From the NCBI GenBank assembly GCA_021186555.1, contig JAJKFL010000003.1, forward strand, positions 43,420,408 to 43,484,407: 64,000 nucleotides of DNA, in the 5' to 3' direction. The DNA comes from Reticulitermes speratus. Taxonomy: Eukaryota; Arthropoda; Insecta; Blattodea; Rhinotermitidae. Shown here piece by piece: positions 59,862 through 64,000 of the stretch. The translations under genes and the position numbers were made by a program. Under the pieces are notes generated by a model. The model was given only the letters and a program-made list of their open reading frames with translations, made no database searches and was not told where the DNA came from. How positions within the stretch are numbered: the first letter of the stretch is position 1; each line of letters starts with the position of its first letter.

Positions 59862-60125
59862 GACTAGTCTAGTGACTGGGGGACGAGCTGGACGAATTGT
59901 GTTCGATTCCCGGAAGTAACGTCGCTACGTCAGACCGGTTGTGAGATTCGCCCACCCTCCTATCCAGAGGGTACTGTGGGCTCTTTCCCAAGGGGTAAAC
60001 CGCCATGTGCGTAAAGCTGATCACTTACCTCTGACGCTGAGGTTAAGAATTTGTGGAGTTATGTCTCCGCTCTATTATACACTCTCAAGCCCTGGTGATT
60101 GATTGAGCACAGGAACAACGTTACA
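59862..60125 (+). mobile_element. tRNA-derived SINE, family E (copy 2)
   Basis: Head with AGTCTAGTGACTGGGGGACG and GTTCGATTCCCGG; body with GGGGTAAACCGCCATGTGCG, GACGCTGAGGTTAAG, GTTATGTCTCCGCTC and the end ACAGGAACAAC. The head differs from that of the 59225 copy while the body is shared. Confidence 0.75.
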
Positions 60126-61020
60126 TTGACTGATTTTTTTATTATCCTTATGAGTTAGGTAATTAGATGCCAGTACTGTCCTCAGAATCTTGCATCAAGC
60201 ATCTCCTTTATTTTTGGTCTCCTTTTAAAACGGAGTGTTAGACTGCAAACAAATATAAATTCTTCATAAGCTTCATAAAACAGTGTTAACGGTGTTTATG
60301 CTTCTGAATTTGCATGGTGTAAAAATTCTAATTCAGTTATTTGTATTTAATGTGCGGACACAACAGCCAAGAGGCCAATTACAGGACAGCACAGGAACAT
60401 AAAAGAAAATGCATGAAATAGCTGAACCACAAACAAAAAGACATCCAAAATAACAAAACTTAATGAAAAATAACAATAGGAACACAACGAAATTTAGTAC
60501 CTATAGATTTAATAAATCATCAAAACAGACCTTCCATTGAATGTACCGATATCCCTACTGATGACTTTAGCCGCCTAAGCGCATCTAGCGGAAGGACATT
60601 GCAACGTTTAAGGACATCAAACAAAGTAAAATCTCTTGAGATGTTGATACGGCACTCGAAGGCTGATAGTTTCCAAAAGGATACAGCAAAATTCTGAACC
60701 GTTTTAGACATTGAGTATGTGGAATTTAAAAACAAGTGATAACCAGTAATATCAGGGGCGACTGGAACCCTCTTAAAAAGATTCAGAAAATATCTGAACA
60801 ACATACCGGGATAGCACGACATCAAGGAACTATAAAAACAGCCCTATTGGGCACCGCGCACATACTGTGGAAAGTACTAATTTATAAGTACAAACTGTTC
60901 ATCATGGGAGATAACACTGCAGGTACCATATTGTAACCACTGAATAGCTGCAACATTATGTACCTTAGACGAAAAATTTTCAGGTATATAATGGTAAATA
61001 TTCGGCATGAAGTTGATAAA
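60126..61020. other. Intergenic, nothing recognised
   Basis: No supported gene or repeat. Confidence 0.5.
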
Positions 61021-61022
61021 AT

Positions 61023-61062
61023 ATAATAATAATAATAATAATTATTATTATTATTATTATTA
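61023..61062. repeat. Palindromic (AAT)n(ATT)n microsatellite
   Basis: About six AAT units run directly into about seven ATT units, giving a perfect inverted repeat of nearly 40 bp that can form a hairpin. Confidence 0.9.
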
Positions 61063-62505
61063 GATTTCAGTTCCAGAAAACGCTTCGGACTACCATCCGA
61101 TGAACCCCACTTATCAGGGTGGTAGCCCTTCACCATTAAATAATGTAATACCTACAGAAGCCTAATCGTGTTAAACCACTTATATTTAACTCTAAATGCC
61201 TATCTAAGTCTGTAATCAGGACTTTATTAGCTCATATTAATATTTTCATATTCAACAATTTGCTTATATAAGAATTTTTTTCTCCAATTTCTAGTTTTGA
61301 CTCACTTCTGCAATATAGGTTAAACATCTGCTTCACCTAAACATAAAGGGCACCTTCTTTGTCTTTCTTCTTCCTAATTTCTTTTAACTTCCACACCCCT
61401 GCTAGGAACCACGCTATCCCAATTCTTTGTTTCCTAGTACAGTGTACTATATATGACTAAAAACAAACTTGTATTACGAGAGTGATAGCCAGTGTTAAGG
61501 TCTTCACATGTAACTTCATGAAAGTCTGTGTATTTATGAGCCAGCATTCATAGTAAGGTAAGCTTGCTTTGAGATACCGAAACTAGGCTATAAACCGAAC
61601 TTTAAGCGTGTTTTGAGTTTGACCTATAGGAAAGAATTTCCTGGTATAGCAATTCAAGCAGCTTCTCCGAACCGCGTAGAAATTCTTAGGTTTATTCAAA
61701 GTGATGAAGCAGGAAGTTCGTTTTCAACATTTCAGACCTTCAGTGCGGACCGCGGTACCATGACTACAGCACACTCTGGAGGTGTTGGGGTAGATACAGT
61801 GTTGCGTGAGTGTACATTAAGTAGATCCTGTGCTTTCAGGATGTAGCAATTTAGGCATTATTTATAATCAATGAATCTGAGCTCCATGCTTTCAGTTCAT
61901 TGAAGCTACACGCACTATCTGTCTTTATATTACGAAACTGTAATTTAGCCATAGAGTGTATTTACGTGCTTAGTACAATTATCAAACTAAACAGCGACTA
62001 TTTTCCTAACCAGCGGTAACTGCCACGTCTCTGTAATAAAGACAGCGTGTTTTCTGAGATATAAAAAGAAATTTAAATGCTATTTACATAAACGTTAAAC
62101 AGTTACTTGTTTAAAACAGTCGGAAACATTTGTATGTGAAATATTTTTGACTGGAGAATGTGAAATTATATCAGAAGAATTTAAAATAGCCAGTTGTGTC
62201 AAACGAATTTAAAGTATCGGTTTTTCTGTAATGTCTCTTTAAATAGAAAAGAAATACAAGAAGAAAGTTCAAAAAATGAATTCCTGAAGTGGAAGAAAAT
62301 TTATTGTTTATGGGTTACTCCCAAGAAGCACATAAAATGAAAGAATTGGTGTGATGAAGGAATTACTGCAGTTCCTTCATATTGCAATCAACAAAACCGG
62401 ATGGCAAATATAAAGATCTGAAATGAGGCTTTTTGTTTGCGTCTGTCTGGAAGCTTAAGATAGCGGAGATATACGAAGTCATCGAAAGGCCATGTAAATA
62501 GAGTA
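61063..62505. other. Intergenic, nothing recognised
   Basis: The open frame at 61613-61846 has no recognisable motif; I do not call it a gene. Confidence 0.45.
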
Positions 62506-62642
62506 GGTACAGGAAGATGGCAGTAGGCAGAAAGAGGTATCAACCTACAGGGCACACAAATGGAATACCTAGGTACAGGAAGATGGCAGTAGGCAGAATA
62601 GAGGTATCAACCTACAGGGCACACAAATTAAATACCTAGGAT
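62506..62642 (+). repeat. Tandem duplication of a ~67-bp unit
   Basis: Two almost identical copies: each starts AGGTACAGGAAGATGGCAG, continues AGGTATCAACCTACAGGGCA and ends near AATACCTAGG. The copies differ by a handful of changes, so the duplication is recent. Confidence 0.92.
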
Positions 62643-63251
62643 ACACTGAAGAAATAATTTTGGGGCCATTCCCATCGTTGATGCCTACTTTATACAGATA
62701 TGGTTTGTGTTGCTATAGGTATAGTAGTAATACTAAAATTTCTTACCAGTTACTCATCATTTGTATGTTTCCCCCCTTTCCTTCCCTACGTGTTTCTATC
62801 TTTACCCTTTATCAAATCCGACAGTTTAAGAATGTCATCCTTAGCAAACCAAGATGCTGCAACTTGGCTGGACCCTGTACAGTTCTATCTGTTCCCCCCT
62901 GAACTAAGTGACGGCCATCCTCAATGTCCGAACTCTTTTAAGGATCTCACTATGGTGGCGGGTTCTCAGAAAGTGAATATTTGTGTCTTGTAATGACAAA
63001 TACGTGCTGATGTTTCGTGAGTGTGGATAAAAGAAGCTGGCTCATTCGGTAAGGTTTCTGTCTTGTATTTGGGACCAGTCCCTCCAGGCACATGTTAAAT
63101 CTGGCCACGGTGCCTTCCTCTTTCTTTCCACTTCATTATCATTTGTCATTATTATCCATTATTCGACGCAGAGTAGAATAAATAAACCTACCACGTGTCT
63201 ACCACATGTCCATAGTAGCATGTGGTAGATTTATGACAACATTTCTGAGAC
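62643..63251. other. Intergenic, nothing recognised
   Basis: No supported gene or repeat. Confidence 0.5.
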
Positions 63252-63430
63252 GGCTGATCCCGGTAGTCGTACGGTCTAAGGCGTGTGTCTGCGGCCGTTC
63301 GCTTGCTGGGATTGCGGTTTCGAATCCCGCCGGGGGGCATGGATGTTTATCTCTTGTGAGGGTTCTGTGTTGCCAGGTAGAGGTCTCTGCGACGGGCCGC
63401 TCCCCTGTCCAGAGGAGTCCTACCGAGTGT
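63252..63430 (+). mobile_element. tRNA-derived SINE, family C (copy 2)
   Basis: Plus-strand copy of 46638-46896. The head reads GTACGGTCTAAGGCGTG and GGTTTCGAATCCCGCC; the body contains AGGTAGAGGTCTCTGCGACG and AGAGGAGTCCTACCGAGTGT. Confidence 0.85.
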
Positions 63431-64000
63431 GTGTCATTGAGTATGATCAAGTGCAACAATAACTCTTTACGCCTGCAATGAGTAGGTAGAAAAAGGTCAG
63501 AATAAAAAAGGAAAGAAAGAATTCTGAGACCGTATAAACTTGAGGCCCTAATCTGAGTATGTAGGGTTATGCCGGTAGTGAAATCGAAGGAAAACAAAGT
63601 GAAGGAGAAGAAGAGGACCGTGGAAAAGAATAGGCAGAGAAGTGGAACATAAAATTTGAAGAACCTGTCATTTTATTGGAGGATTATCATCTGTTCACGA
63701 TCCTACTCAGTCACTCCAGTGTCTTACCAGTTGGTAGGACGTTGAACCAAGTGTTATGTTGCAGAAATTCTGGTATCTGATGTTGTAGCAGAAGGGAAGG
63801 GGGGGGGGCGGGAGGGAGTCCAGGTCATTCACTCGCTGACTGCTCGTCAGCTGTTCCTCTTCAGTGTCTCGCCGTGCGGGCTGCAGTGAGCGTCGCGGCA
63901 TGTGCTACCCGAGTGACGGTGAGGCAGTGTTGACGTAGGCTGGCCACGGCCTCAGTGTTACGAGCAGGAAGTGACGACTGAAGACGGCGCTTGGTGAGTT
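63431..64000. other. Right edge, GC-rich; possible upstream exon
   Basis: From about 63,790 the sequence is GC- and CpG-rich, with a 10-base G run (63799-63808), and the window ends at GGTGAGTT, a good splice donor. This could be a non-coding first exon of a gene beyond the window. No coding sequence is visible. Confidence 0.3.

Overview
The window is arthropod nuclear DNA, almost certainly from an insect: AT-rich, intron-containing genes, GT-AG splice sites, a divergent insect ionotropic receptor, and a dense load of tRNA-headed SINEs, LINE fragments, mariner and hAT elements. The repeat families and the chemoreceptor suggest a polyneopteran such as a cockroach or termite, but that is an impression and not a proof.

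Layout. 1-7.8 kb is repeat-rich and gene-free: a rearranged Penelope-like element with hammerhead-like motifs, a SINE, and a LINE 3' end. 7.8-9.8 kb (minus) holds an almost intact chemosensory ionotropic receptor broken by one stop and one frameshift. 9.9-16.4 kb contains LINE and SINE pieces and a decayed hAT transposase. 17.0-26.3 kb (plus) is a complete six-exon double-stranded-RNA-binding protein gene of the TARBP2/loquacious/R2D2 family, most like R2D2. Its introns carry a SINE piece, two LINE pieces and two mariner-type elements; one of these, 1.33 kb with clean terminal repeats and a single nonsense codon, sits inside one of the LINE pieces. 28.8-33.1 kb (minus) is a complete four-exon actin-like protein 6 (BAP55/BAF53) gene, converging on the R2D2-like gene. 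34-38.3 kb holds a LINE relic, a SINE, two fold-back repeats and a 27-copy, 28-bp minisatellite. 39.3-43.1 kb (plus) is a complete three-exon, GPI-anchored Ly6/uPAR-domain protein gene, with a SINE split by a LINE in its first intron. 43.2-64 kb has no gene I can identify: fold-back repeats, SINEs, a three-copy ~360-bp tandem repeat with G tracts, and hAT-like MITEs.

Functional reading. The three intact genes are unrelated in function: small-RNA loading (R2D2-like), chromatin remodelling (ACTL6/BAP55) and a surface Ly6 protein. There is no operon logic, as expected for an insect.

The most unusual signal is a shared short architecture, CTGANGA - one extra base - short stem - GAAAC - palindrome. 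It recurs in several otherwise different fold-back repeats (0.4, 0.8, 1.3, 4.6, 4.9, 31.5, 35.3, 37.2 and 49.4 kb), with widely varying preservation, and resembles the hammerhead ribozymes carried by Penelope-like retroelements. A second is a set of SINE families with different tRNA-like heads that share one ~25-nt central core.
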